64,000 bases of DNA from Tetracentron sinense (lineage: Eukaryota; Streptophyta; Magnoliopsida; Trochodendrales; Trochodendraceae), in NCBI GenBank assembly GCA_015143295.1, contig CM026566.1:9535072-9599071 (forward strand). Direction: 5' to 3'. Positions 10,550 through 21,670 of the stretch are shown piece by piece. The position numbers were made by a program, and so were the translations under genes. The notes beneath the pieces were generated by a model. It did not search any database. It saw only the letters and a list, made by a program, of their open reading frames with translations, and was not told the DNA's origin. How positions within the stretch are numbered: the first letter of the stretch is position 1; each line of letters opens with the position of its first letter.

Positions 10550-10726
10550 AGCGATCGGTGGTTATGACCGATCGATCGGTTGCCTACCGAGCGATCGGTG
10601 TTTATGACCGATCGATCGGTCAAAAACTCACTCTCTGGAAAATTTCCCCATACAAAATTTCTGACCGTGCGATAGCTACCGATCGATCGGTTATGGACCG
10701 ATCGATCGCTGACTGGACCGAGCGAT
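10550..10726 (-). promoter_or_regulatory. GATCGATC palindrome array in LTR A promoter
   Basis: Perfect or near-perfect palindromes of the form ACCGATCGATCGGT recur at about 10567, 10607, 10678 and 10697, with half-diverged copies (GAGCGATCGGT) between. A spacer with CTCTCTGGAAAATTTCCCC and CATACAAAATTT lies inside. On the element's own strand the array lies upstream of the TTAAACCC promoter region. A regulatory role is inferred from position only. Confidence 0.65.
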
Positions 10727-10942
10727 CGGTGCTCTGTATGTCTGGACTGTTTTGACCATATCTTTTGACTCGCTCGTCGGATTTCGACGATTCAACTTGC
10801 GTTGGGTTCGTCTTTCGAAAACGCACATTTCTGACATTTCGGAATTTCCAATTTCTCCCTTATTTATTAATTAGACTACGAAAACAGCCAATTAGCTATG
10901 AAAGTGCCATTCATTAAAGATGAAAAAGTCCGGGGTGCTACA

Positions 10943-11856
10943 GTAACTGGCCGCGGGGCCGGAAGAGACTCAGGTCGAGGTGCCTGTGGCACGTACTGCC
11001 GGGGTGCTGGAGGCGCATAAGTCGGCCTCATCTGTGGTGCTGGCCATGTATACTGATAAGGACCAGTCCGGGCCCGCCTCTCTAAAGGTACCGAACCACT
11101 AGATTGGCCTCTCGCCAATTCTCTCTTCTTGGACACGGTCTCTAAATTGGTCTCAACCAACAAGGCTTTATCCACTACTTCGGCGTAAGTGGCATGCCTG
11201 AAGACCGACACTTTCTCCATGATGACATCCTTGAGCCCTTGCTCAAACCTCCTTGCCTTCATTGCCTCGGTGGCAATCATATGTGTCGCGAAGCGTGATA
11301 GCTCCGAGAACATGGCCTCATAAGCGGCCACCGACATCGAACCTTGCTCAAGGTTGATGAATTCTCTCTCTTTCTTTTCCCAAGCTCCAACCGGGAAATA
11401 CTTCTTATAGAACGTGTCCTTAAACTCCTCCCAAGTCCACGGTTGACTTTGCATGGTCTAGTCCCGTGTCCTCAATGCAGACAACCACCAATGGTGGGCT
11501 TCGCCCTCTAGCATAAAAACTGCCTATGCCACTTTCTCTTCCTCTGTAGGAGAGAGCACCGCAAATATCTTCTCAACCTGGAGGATCCAAGCCTCCGCAG
11601 TAAGAGGGTCCACACTCCCGTGGACGGATGGAGGCCTCAATCTCCGGAATGCCTCAACTCCAGCTGTACGATGTACTGGAGCTGCAGGCGGTGGAGTAGG
11701 TGCCGCTGATGCCGGTATAGTTTGCCGAGCCGTCAGTATGGCAAGTGTCTCAGCAATGGAGCCTAAGACCTGAGAGAGGTCCGGCTACTCATCCTCATCC
11801 CGTGAAGAAGAGGAAGCTCTGGTATGTGGCCCACGACCCCGTGTGTTCCGTCTCAT
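10943..11856 (-). pseudogene. gag of element B (5' part, interrupted by element A)
   Basis: The minus strand starts MRRNTRGRGPHTR at 11856 and runs through the gag core (PWTWEEFKDTFYKKYFPVG, MSVAAYEAMFSELSRF, VSVFRHATYAEVVDKALL) to PAPRPVT, where the LTR of element A begins at 10942. Several codons in the first third are stops (for example before PDLSQVL, and where W or L is expected). It is closely related to gag of element N (same RRARTGPYQYTWP stretch). The zinc knuckles and pol lie beyond the left edge of the window. Confidence 0.88.
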
Positions 11857-12196
11857 GACTAAAGTCCTGAGAATAATAACACCACATGAGTCTTCTTGAA
11901 ACCACAATTTATCTCGGTACCATTTCACAATAATTCAACTTGTATAAATTTTATAGTACTAGTATACATCACATCAAGTCATCAGAGTGTATCATAATAT
12001 TATACTTATACTTTGGTATTCTAGCGTCCCTAGGACCCGTACTTGGTTGAAACAACCATTTGGACCAAGACTAAAGTTTAGTCTTACACTTGGAATCATG
12101 ACTCGCTTCTGACTTACTTCCTTCCTAATTGTTTCCCAACATATGCTCTTGTCAAGCCGTGGTATTAGATTCTAAGTGACCCTAAAGACCTAAAGC

Positions 12197-12216
12197 CTAA
12201 GCTCTGATACCACTTC
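12197..12216 (-). other. Primer binding site of element B
   Basis: The minus strand has GAAGTGGTATCAGAGCTTAG just after the LTR end GGGTCGCGACA. The tRNA-Met complement is intact. Confidence 0.88.
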
Positions 12217-12519
12217 TGTCGCGACCCAAAACCCACCCTAGGAGTTAGAGTGAACTTTGGATGACTAATCATGGCTTACATGACTTGCTTGACAAACTAA
12301 CCTGCAAAAACCCACAGAGCATATACAATAGAGAATATAGACAGCGGAAACATGCTTTAATATAACACAGCGGAAGACTAACAAACCTCTATGTATATAC
12401 ATACGTAAATCTAAGTTTATACAAAAAGAATCCATAAGAAAGTGCAGACATGCCCGCCAAAATACATAAATCTAACTCTCATCTCACCCACAGCTAATCC
12501 ACTCAGAATCTAACACCAC

Positions 12520-12639
12520 CTACTGATAACCCTCTACGGGAGGTTCCTCCAAAGGCTCCTCGACGTACTCCTCTTCCACCCATGGACCAGGAGCACAAAC
12601 ATCAAATGGAGCAGCAGCTCCCTCAAAACCTGCCGACAT
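12520..12639 (-). CDS. LTR micro-ORF, 39 aa (element B)
   Basis: Short form: MSAG start, PFDVCAPGPWVEEEY core, ending EGYQ. It differs from the S1 copy at only a few residues. A conserved hairpin-like CTGAG...CTCAG block lies about 20 nt upstream. Unknown function. Confidence 0.5.
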   Translation of the reverse strand: MSAGFEGAAAPFDVCAPGPWVEEEYVEEPLEEPPVEGYQ

Positions 12640-12944
12640 AAGAAGTACGGCTGAGCATGGAATACTCAGCGGGTACTAAGCACTAACCAACAGTTATAGC
12701 ATATGGATAGCATACATAAAGCAGGAAACAATTCACACATATAAAGCAGGAATGATTCAAATCATGACAATAAAGTAAAGCAATATAATTCGTCATGTTG
12801 CATTCATAAAAGCCGGTAAAACCTTTGAAATCTTGTGCACTTGACTTGACTGAAATTACCCTTTTTATGCTTGAAACCTTGTCTACCGTATCATGCGTGT
12901 CATGCTTGTATCATACGTATCATGTCATGTCATGCTTGCTTGGA

Positions 12945-13205
12945 AAGTAAACTACTTGTGAGGGAAGGGAGACCCTTCTTCCTAGAATGCTTATGCTTGT
13001 CATGCCATGTCTTGTCATGCTTGCTTGGAAAAGTAACTACTTGTGAGGGAAGGGAGACCCTTCTTCCTAGAATGCTCATGCTTGTCATGCCATGTCTTGT
13101 CATGCTTGTGTCCTTTCACTTGTAAGATGTCCTTGTGAGATGCACTTACGATGGAAGGGAGACCCTTCATATAATATGTATGTACTTGCGAGGGAAGGGA
13201 GACCC
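12945..13205 (-). repeat. Minisatellite in LTR B
   Basis: Units contain GAGGGAAGGGAGACCCTTCTT plus TCATGCTTGTCATGCC spacers; two nearly perfect 77-bp copies and two partial ones. It corresponds by position and sequence to the S1 and N arrays. Confidence 0.82.
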
Positions 13206-14084
13206 TTCTTATGATAATGCATGATTGTCTTGTCCTTGCCAAAAGCGAGGTAAAACATATCGTACGATATGCCCCACCTCTAAACCGTGTTCTTGAAAAC
13301 GCCGATAAAACATGCCATGCATTCGTGCTCGTGAAATCGTGTGCATACTTACATTTGAAATTAAATATGGCAATTTGGGGTAATTCACAAAGCATAACAT
13401 ATAACAAATTAAGTGAGTAATAATCTACACATTTTAAGAAATGTAAGAAACACACTATCATGAACCCTAACAAATTTCAAGAGTACTTAAGCATGGGTTC
13501 CCTTAATTTATCATTTATTTTTTTCACCTTGGCATTTCATCAAACATAGGGTGTGTTGATTATTCACTTAAACCTAGATCATGCTTTTCTAGGTGGGTTA
13601 TGCTCACATCACACTTGTATGTTCATTATTAGTACAATGCCATTTCCCATTCATTCATCACATCATCCACACGGCACCCATTCGCCAACATCCACCTCCA
13701 TTCACCATTCATACCACCAATCTCATAACACATATATAAGTGAAGGAAAACAAGAAGAAATAAAGGAAAAGAGAAGCTATAACTAGGAGGGTAGCAAAGA
13801 GTACCAACCTTGATAGGGAAGAAAACCTTTGCAAAAACGTGCGTGAGATGCTACCGAGCTTGGAGAACGTGGTCCTCCCGAGCTTGACCGAAGCTTGGGG
13901 TGATCTAGGGTATCAAACCCTTGATTTCTCCTTCAAGAACAAACCCTAGGTTAGGATCCCCTTCTCCTTTCTCGCTAACTCTCAAAATACTCTAGGTGTG
14001 TGAATGAGAGCCCTAAAGGCTAAAGCAACCTTTATAGGTAGTGAAGAAACCCTAAAAATCCGATTAAAATTTCTGGATTCGCGA

Positions 14085-14255
14085 TCTACGATCGATCGTA
14101 GGTTGTACTACGATCCATCGTAAATTATCCACGATCGATCGTATATCGACCCGAAACTTTTGTCAATTCCTGAGATTCTACGATCGATCGTAACCTCTAC
14201 GATCGATCGTAACTCACCTACGATCGTTCGTAGGGTGTGTACGATCGGTCGTAAC
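14085..14255 (-). promoter_or_regulatory. TACGATCGATCGTA palindrome array in LTR B
   Basis: At least five palindromes of the type TACGATCGATCGTA occur at about 14088-14255, just upstream (on the element strand) of the TATA-like box at 14029-14036. The base sequence differs from the CCGATCGATCGG version in LTR A at the same position. Confidence 0.62.
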
Positions 14256-14480
14256 TTGCAGCAAAATTCCATATTTTTCCTCCTTCTTGTTTCGGCCATA
14301 ACTTTTGACTCGCTCGTCGGATTTCGACGATTCAACTTGCGTTGGGTTCGTACTCCGAAAAGGAACATTTCTGACATTTTGGAATTTCCAATTTCTTCCT
14401 TATTTATTAATTGCACTACTTTAAAGGAAAAATGGCTACGAAAGTGTCATGCATAAATGTCAAAAGTTCGGGGCTCAACA

Positions 14481-15485
14481 TAAGCCTTTTCACTTCCGAG
14501 GATTAAGAGAGAGGGACATTGCTCGCCTCGCAGCCTTGAGTGTAGCAAACCTAGAAGCACAAAACAATCGGCCATTCCAGTCGTGAGTGATTTCTTGGAC
14601 ATGTTTCCGGAGGAACTTCCCGGGTTACCTCCGAATCGGGAGATTGAGTTCGCTATAGAGCTTACTCCGGGCACCGCTCCAATTTCAAGAGCCCCATATA
14701 GAATGGCCCCGATAGAGCTTGAAGAATTGAAGAAGCAAATTGAGGAGTTACAACAACTTGGTTTCATCCAACCAAGTGTGTCACCGTGGGGAGCTCCGGT
14801 CCTTTTTGTAAAGAAGAAAGACGGGTCGATGAGAATGTGTATAGACTATCAAGAGAGCATACAAATGGCGCCTTTCGAGGCTTTGTACAGAAGGAGTTGT
14901 AGATCCCCGTTGTATTGGGATGAAGTGGGAGAAAGAAAGATTTTGGGCCCCGAGTTAATTGAACAAAGCGCGGATAGGGTCAAGCTTATCCGGGAGAGGT
15001 TAAAGACCGTACAAGATAGACAGAAAAGCTATGCCGACAACCAAAGGAGGGATCTTGAATTCCGAGTCGGTGATTTTGTGTTTGTAAGGATTTCACCGAC
15101 CAAAGGTGTTATGCGATTCAGGAAGAGAGGCAAGCTTAGCCCGAGATATGTGGGTCTGTTCGAGATCATTGCTCGAGTTGGTGAGGTAGCTTACCGGGTT
15201 GCTTTACCCGCTCATATGGCGGCGGTCCACAACGTGTTCCACATCTCCATGCTCTGGAAGTATATCCCGGATCCTTCACATGTCGTCGAACTTGATACGA
15301 TAGAGATCCGAGAGGACCTCACGTTGGTTGAGAAGCCGATTCACATATTGGATCAAAGAGACCAAGTGCTTCGCAACAAGACCATACCGCTAGTCCTAGT
15401 GCAATGGCAACATCACTCGAGAGAAGAAGCCACGTGGGAGCGTGAAGCCGAAGTCAAAGCAAAGTATCCCGAGTTGTTTGAATAG
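14481..15485 (+). pseudogene. Element C pol remnant with internal deletion (protease end / RT start fused to integrase C-terminus)
   Basis: The plus strand begins inside the protease-RT linker ([16 protein letters not shown]). A single-base frameshift lies near 14563, then the frame runs from [11 protein letters not shown] to MCIDY, where it jumps directly to [13 protein letters not shown] of the integrase. About 2 kb encoding the RT catalytic core, RNase H, HHCC finger and integrase DDE core is missing. The C-terminus (GPY-like [14 protein letters not shown], chromodomain-like EEATWE) is intact to the stop at 15485. A polypurine tract and 3' LTR follow. Confidence 0.92.
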
Positions 15486-15563
15486 ACTTGTGCATATGGC
15501 TTGTAATTTTGTTTTGATTTTGTGCATGAATGTATTGTCCAAATTTCGGGGACGAAATTTTTG

Positions 15564-15577
15564 TAAGGGGGGGAGAA
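15564..15577 (+). other. Polypurine tract of element C
   Basis: AAGGGGGGGAGAA directly before TGTAGCACCCCGG; preceded by the same GACGAAATTTTTGT motif as in element A. Confidence 0.9.
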
Positions 15578-16944
15578 TGTAGCACCCCGGATTTTTCTAT
15601 ACTTAATGAATACCGTTTTCGTAACTAATTGGCCTTCCTCATAGTCTAATTAATAAATAAGAGAGAAATCGGAAATTCCAAAATGTTAGAAATGTGTGTT
15701 TTCGAAAGACGAACCCAACGCAAGTTGAATCGTCAAAATCCGACGAGCGAGTCAAAAGATATGGTCAAAACAGTCCTAACATACAGAGAATCGATCGCTC
15801 AGTCCAGTCAGCGATCGATCGGTCCATAACCGATCGATCGGTAGCTATCGCACGGTCAAAAAATTTGCATGGGGAAATTTTCCAGAGAGTTGATTTTTGA
15901 CCGAGATCTCGGTCAATCAACCGATCGATCGGTCATAACCACCGATCGCTCGGTCCTCGCGTTTTTGCAAAAATTTCAGTAAGGGCGTTTTCGTCTTTTG
16001 GGTGTTAAACCCTTACCCATAAGGGTTTGCTCGACCCTTTGAGGCCTCACTTGCAACATTTGAGGGATTTTGAGAGATAGAGAGAGAAGAGGAGAAAGCT
16101 CTAACCTAGGGTTTGGTTTTGAGAAGGAAATCAAAGGGGGTTTAAGAACCATAGCTCACCCCAACTCGAGTTACTTCAAAATCGAGGCTCAAGCTCGTGT
16201 GGGAGCCACTCTCCAAGCTAGGGCAGCCATCTCACGTACGTTTTGAAAGGGGTTTCTTCCCCAACTCAAGTCTCCTTCAAGCAAAGGTGTTCTTCTTTCA
16301 AGTTGGAGCTTCAATCAAGGTTTCTATCAAGGATCAAGCCTTGATCTAAGGTTAGTACACCCTACTAACTTACCCTAGCAATAAATCTAGGTTTTCCTTA
16401 TGAAATATGATTCTTGTTAGTATGTTTTATTCCTTGCAAAATGTGTCATCTATAATAAATATAAACAAGATAAAGAAAGGGTAGGGATGCTTGGATGGAG
16501 GTTGGATACGGCGATTGGATGTCGAATGTGTGATGTATGATGTGTGGGTTGTGGATTGGAAAATGGAGGATGGGCATAGTACAAATAACAAACTTACCAT
16601 TGTGTGATTGAATGGAAAATATGCATTTAAAAGAAGGAGATAAACTACTAAGGAATAATGTATGAAAGTGTTTGACAAAATACCTAAACTATGAATAAAT
16701 GATCTCAATAAAGAATATAGAAATGAGTTTTATGCATGCGTTCTTATAAATGATAAATTGATCAAATGTTATGCAAACTACTTATGTTACCTATGTTCAT
16801 ATCATGAATTGAATTATAATGTCATATTTTGGTTATTCCCATTATCATGATTGTCACTATGGACACGTACACGAGCACGCATGATAGCATGAACCGTGAT
16901 TTCAAGAGCATGTGCATATAATAAACAACAAGAAAATATTGCAT

Positions 16945-17358
16945 GTCAATGAGGTTGGTAGCCCAGGGAGGATTCGGGTACTAACCTCTGGCTCACAAGA
17001 TAACCCCTAAAACACCTATTGTCAAGGAGGTTGGTAGCCCAGGGACATTCGGGTACTAGCCTCTGGCTCACAAGAAAACTAAACAAGTAATAAAAATCAC
17101 CTATTGTTAAGGAGGTTGGTAGCCCAGGGACATTCGGGTACTAACCTCTGGCTCACAAGAAAACCATGCATTTCATAACAAAGAGGATGGTAGCCCAGGG
17201 ACATTCGGGTGCTAGCCTCTGGCTCACAAGTGCATTGCATATCAAGGAGGTTGGTAGCCCAGGGACATTCGGGTGCTAGCCTCTGGCTCACAAGTGCATT
17301 GCATATCAAGGAGGTTGGCAGCCCAGGGAGATTCGGGTGCTAGCCTCTGGCTCACAAG
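16945..17358 (+). repeat. Six-copy minisatellite in LTR C
   Basis: Unit: GAGGTTGGTAGCCCAGGGA, then a variable GTACTAACCTCTGGCTCACAAG or GTGCTAGCCTCTGG, period about 60-80 bp. It is the reverse complement of the LTR A unit, as expected from opposite element orientation. Confidence 0.9.
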
Positions 17359-17646
17359 TTACAAGATGGAGGTTTACAAGATGATGATCATGCATTCATG
17401 CATACACGCATACATGATTTCTACGAGGCATACTGGGACATGACAGGGGTTTTCAAGCATGAGTTTTATCGGCGTTTTCGCAGTCATGTACACACGTCAG
17501 GATGCTTGTATTGTGTCATGCCCTATACTGTTTCTTTGTGATGTTTCTATTACTGCTTGTATGATATTACTATTGTGTGTTTTATTATTGTTATGGTCTG
17601 CTAGTAGCTTGTACTCGCTGGGTATTCTATGCTCAGCCGTACTTTC

Positions 17647-17787
17647 ATGTCGGCAGGTACTGAGGGAGCCCTCGACCCGGAGCCTTGGGTCGAGGAAGAG
17701 TATATAGAGGAGAGAGAGCCGGCTATTCCATTACAGTCTCAGGCGGACCGAGACCTCAATGCGTGGCCATACCTCGACTACTGTTGA
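17647..17787 (+). CDS. LTR micro-ORF, 46 aa (element C)
   Basis: MSAG start with an in-frame upstream ATG at 17629 (MLSRTF). PEPWVEEEY at residues 11-19, IPLQSQ at 27-32, WPYLDYC end. Possible splice donor GT at 17657 lies inside the fourth codon and a matching acceptor ends at 17998 (342 nt). Confidence 0.55.
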   Translation: MSAGTEGALDPEPWVEEEYIEEREPAIPLQSQADRDLNAWPYLDYC

Positions 17788-18071
17788 GGGGAGAGTATGA
17801 GAGGGTCTTGTGTATTTTGATATTTTGATAGGTGGGCCTATCCACCTTAGACTTAGACATGTCTTGTATTTATGTTAACTTGGAATACTATTTTGGATCA
17901 TCAGAAGAAATGAAAATTTGTTTACGCTTCCGCATATATGATAGCTTCCGCGCTCTAATTATCGTTGTTAGTATTGTATTTTATCTTGTGCATTACAGGA
18001 TGGTTTGATAGGTACGCAGTGTGACACCTAAAATATCCCTAAACTCCTAGGGGGTATTTCGGGGCGTTACA

Positions 18072-18092
18072 CTTTAAGGGCAAGTGGGTGAT
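18072..18092 (+). other. Polypurine tract remnant of copia element D
   Basis: AAGGGCAAGTGGGTGAT directly before TGTTGGACAT is the typical polypurine tract of plant copia elements. All that remains of the internal region of D on this side is about 20 bp, because element C inserted here. Confidence 0.75.
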
Positions 18093-20261
18093 TGTTGGAC
18101 ATTATGCCATAAAAGTCATTTAGATTGTAAGATTTTTATTTATTAGATTAATACAGACATCTTCTTTATCTATTGAGAATTCATAATGGGTAATTGACCA
18201 TGATCATGAGATGATCTAAATGATATGAGATATCGAATAAGGTCCCTAGGATATATTGTTGGAAAGCTATGTGATTGGTTAGGACTATGATAGGGAGATA
18301 TAGCTTTCTAGTTCCTTATACCTTATAGAGTCATAGCTATGGGTGAAGCTGGGCATTTCACTTATATGGCTGCCACAATGCTTAGATGTTCTCAATGGTT
18401 GAGATGTAGTTTTATCTCAAACTATTGTTGTGAAGACTACACATCGGCATATGGGTGCTTAAATATACATTGACTGATTGCATGCAATGAGAGACCTCTT
18501 GCATAAACATACTATCAGATAGTTGGTCTCTCATTCACATTGAACAGTTTTGATGATCCTAAGATCTGATGAGTTCATTTATAACTGAACAGTGATCTAA
18601 CTGTTTTGATTGCACCTAAGTACTCTCTACCTAAGAGACTACGATAAGGTGACAGTTGCATAATTAGAAAGTTGTTCGAGTCATTATGAATTTCAAACAA
18701 GAAATACATACTCATTAAATTGAGAGATTATCCAAGTTCCGAGGTAAGACAGTCCATTAAGCTTAAAGCCTGCGTAGGTGATTTTGAGATCAAATATGTT
18801 AGAAATATATTTTAATAAAATATATTATATTAAATAAAAGATTTTTTTCAAAATATTTTAACATGAGAAATAGTTTCTCATGGCTTAATCAAATGTCTTC
18901 GAAACCCGGATGATGTACAATGGGCTATGAGTTAGATAGTATATTAATCTCGAAGGCCTATTAGGGATAATATTATTAGAAGGATCAATCGAATGCATTA
19001 GTTCATGTGGTGGGATCCTTATTGGTTTATGTTCTTATGCTGGGATTCAATTACAACATGGATATCTCACGTCACTTGCAATTCCAAAGTCCTCCTTCCT
19101 ATTAAAGGGTCAATGTGATAACACTGGGTAAGCCAGGGTAAGAATGTCCCAGAGCAATCTGTGGAGATGCTCATAAAAGAAATACATGCTCGCAATAAAA
19201 TAGATTAAATGTTAATCTATAGTTTAGAATAAATGTTAATCTAATTTAAAGGACAATAATAATTATTATTTAATCAACCAAATATAAGGGAATATGAGTT
19301 TTACCCATATTCCTAAAAGCCCATATAAGATGGACCTTATTGGTGGGCCCAAAGCCCATGGGATAGAACCCCAAAGTGGCGCCTACTTTATTGATCCCTA
19401 TGTTTAAGGGACTTTGGTTAGTAGATAATTATTAATTAATTATACCTTTTCTAATTTGATTATAACATTATTTGGCTTTGAAGAAACAAAACAGATAAGG
19501 ATAATCCCTTATCCCTACATTGTAGCTCACCCCCCCCCCCCCCCTCTTGTGGTTAATCTAGATTGTCTAGATTATTTAATCCCTATTTATTAGGGAGTTG
19601 GTTAGATCCCTATCTTTTAGGGAGTTAGTTATATCCCTATTATTTAGGAATCCCTTTTGGAAAAGGAAACCTAAATTAGAAGTTTTGTGAAAACAATCTA
19701 CTGTGGATAAACTAGAATCTATTAATGATAAGTGTTATCATTATTAGAAACTCTAAATGATAAGGGTTATCATTATAAGATAATGATCAAGATGTGGATT
19801 AGATCCACATCTATAAATACCAACCAAACCGTGAGGGAGAGAGAGATTAATAAATCATTCAAGATTTTCATGAGCTAGAGGAGATCATCCAACAAGGGCT
19901 TTTTGTGAGGAAAGGTATTCACCCAAGGGATTTTCGTGGGTTTGCTTGTGGGGTTCGAAGTTGTTAGAACTCCATAATCTCCTTCATCTCCTTTTGATCC
20001 AAGGATTATTTTGTTCTTCTAAAGCCAAGAAAAGATTCAAAAGCTTCGTAGAGATAGCAAAGAGTGAGGATCGACCTTAAAGTATTTATTCGATAAATCT
20101 CTACAAAGAGTTATGAAGTTCTATCATTTTTGTGCGACACCGGTGAACATCATTCACCGAGGTATTCTTCTACTCTCATGTAGATTATTTTAAATGCTAT
20201 CTTTGGTGTAAAGATCTTCAGGATCCAGTATTCTGCATATTTTTTATCTTGATTCCCTTCA
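18093..20261 (+). repeat. 3' LTR of copia-type element D
   Basis: Starts TGTTGGACATTATGCC and most likely ends GATTCCCTTCA (20261), the usual copia LTR end. A TATA-like TATAAATA is at 19812-19819, followed by a leader-like region. It shares its start and layout with solo LTR J. A run of C bases lies at about 19530-19546. No ORF of note. Confidence 0.8.
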
Positions 20262-20724
20262 AAAGGATGGGTCAGCCACTATGATTGCCCATGCCCATCT
20301 ATGGCCTGATCTCAGTACTCCGATCCCCAACTCTCGATCCGACGGCCGATCTTCCTCTAATTCATGATCCAATAGTTTATCTTCATCATAAACAAAATCC
20401 AATGATTTGATGTCCGCATCAAATGGCCATGCCCTTTTTGGTTTGATTTGAATAGGGCTTTAGATGAGGCAAATTATCCACCATCTATGTCAACATTATA
20501 TTATCTGAACTATCAACATCAAAGTCCCAGTAAAAAAAGATCTGTGAAATGAAAGTTTGAAGTTTTTTGTCAATGGTGCTTTTGTATTGCAAGTTTTTGT
20601 TGAGAAATTTATTTCCTTGGTATTCGTGCTATTTAATTAATTCCCTAGAAAAATGTGTTTAATGTGGAATTTTTAGAAGTGAAAACCCAATTCTTTCGTT
20701 CGTTATTAGTCCTTTTTATGATTT
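20262..20724. other. Unassigned intergenic segment
   Basis: No coding signal, RNA gene or repeat unit recognised. It lies between the copia LTR end and the AAGTG duplication of solo LTR E, so it is probably older host sequence or a decayed element. Confidence 0.5.
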
Positions 20725-20988
20725 AAGTGTGTTGCGACCCAAAATACCCCTTAGGAGTTAGGGATACTTTAGCTCATGACCGCCGTGACATACCATCCTA
20801 TATGACACATAAGGCATAGTAAATAGTGAACCTGAAAATTTCTTCTATGTAATAAGGTTCCATGTACAAGAGTCAACTAGGACTAAATGAGAACTAAACC
20901 TTTTATACAAAATCCATCCCTTGAGTTACCAACTCAAGTCCGATGCAAAAACCCCCAAAATGAAAACCTAAATACATGTCGCTCTCTC

Positions 20989-21093
20989 TCAACCAGAAGG
21001 CCACATGTCCAGGCACCTATCATCAACATGATGATCCCAAGCAAGCTCCTGCTCGACCCTCAGTTTCGGAGCACGATCATCCAACCTGGAACC
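20989..21093 (-). pseudogene. Decayed LTR micro-ORF (LTR E)
   Basis: Frame corresponding to the micro-ORF: VGS start region without ATG, RVEQE where PWVEEEY is expected, and a WPSG end where WPYLDYC is expected. Related but diverged. Confidence 0.4.
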
Positions 21094-21436
21094 TACCAAA
21101 ATAACAATTTGGCTGAGCATTGAATACTTAGTGTATACAAACTACTAACTGACAATGTTATAAAACATTAACATGTCATACAGAGTACAGTTCAACAGAT
21201 TATATGCATAGTCAGAGTGCGGAAGTTTAAGACAATATAACAATTGCATATTCCAAAAAAGCATCCTTTAAACCATAATTGAGTTCGTACTTTAACAAAA
21301 CACATTTCAAATATCTTATGATTCTTGAAAGTTCATTATGAGTTTCTTATGCGTTGCTTATGAGAGTCTTATGAGCTTATTAGCATCTTGTGAGTTCTTA
21401 TGAGACCATACTTTTCACTTATCTTATACTTATTTA

Positions 21437-21670
21437 GAGACAAATGCTAGTACCCGTACCTGGTCATAGTATACTAACATTCTCTCTTGCTTTCATGGAA
21501 TAGATAATAGTGCCCGTACCTGGTCATAGTACACTAAAACATCCTTCCTTAATTCTTGGAAACAGATACTAGTGCCCGTACCTAGTCATAGTACACTAGA
21601 TCCTTTCATATTCTTTATTTTACTTGGAGACAGATACTAGTACCCGTACCTGGTCATAGTATACCAGTAT
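21437..21670 (-). repeat. Four-copy minisatellite in LTR E
   Basis: Units of about 60 bp with GCCCGTACCTGGTCATAGTA (also ACCCGTACC and CCTAGTC variants). It lies in the same position as the other LTR minisatellites but has an unrelated sequence. Confidence 0.85.

Larger units (their letters stand above)
1..10942 (-). mobile_element. Element A: Ty3/gypsy chromovirus (Tekay/Del-like), nearly complete
   Basis: Read on the minus strand this is a full gypsy retrotransposon: 5' LTR (10942-8460), tRNA-Met primer site, gag, a short intron, PR-RT-RNaseH-IN-chromodomain, polypurine tract, then a 3' LTR cut by the left edge of the window. Bases 1-872 match 10071-10942 at a constant offset of 10070 with few differences, so the two LTRs are very similar and the insertion is fairly young. 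A solo LTR (2084-4523) interrupts the integrase, and gag has two in-frame stops, so this copy is not autonomous. The right flank (10943-10947, gtaac) should recur beyond the left LTR, outside the window. It is inserted in the gag of element B. Confidence 0.93.
8460..10942 (-). repeat. 5' LTR of element A (2483 bp)
   Basis: Runs on the minus strand from TGTAGCACCCCGG (10942) to GGGGCGTGACA (8460). Order: conserved U3 block (about 10735-10815), palindrome array (10550-10726), promoter region with TTAAACCCTTACCC (about 10485-10500), leader, 69-bp minisatellite (9155-9575), hairpin CTGAGTATTCCATGCTCAG-like block (about 8895-8915), micro-ORF (8880-8740) and the common terminal motif CTCCTAGGGGGTATTTTGGG. 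Confidence 0.94.
12217..14480 (-). repeat. 5' LTR of element B (2264 bp)
   Basis: Runs on the minus strand from TGTTGAGCCCCGAAC (14480) to GGGTTTTGGGTCGCGACA (12217). It holds a TACGATCGATCGTA palindrome array (14085-14255), a TATA-like TATAAAGG (14029-14036), a minisatellite (about 12945-13205) and the micro-ORF (12520-12639). The outer flank taagc (14481-14485) lies in the pol of element C. The other end of B is outside the window. Confidence 0.92.
15578..18071 (+). repeat. 3' LTR of element C (2494 bp)
   Basis: Starts TGTAGCACCCCGG and ends TTTCGGGGCGTTACA. It contains the CCGATCGATCGG array (about 15790-15955), leader, TATA-like ATAATAAATATAAAC (about 16452), six-copy minisatellite (16945-17358) and the micro-ORF (17647-17787). 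It is the same subfamily as LTR G. The 3' flank (ctttaaggg) is the polypurine tract region of copia element D, so C inserted there. Confidence 0.94.
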
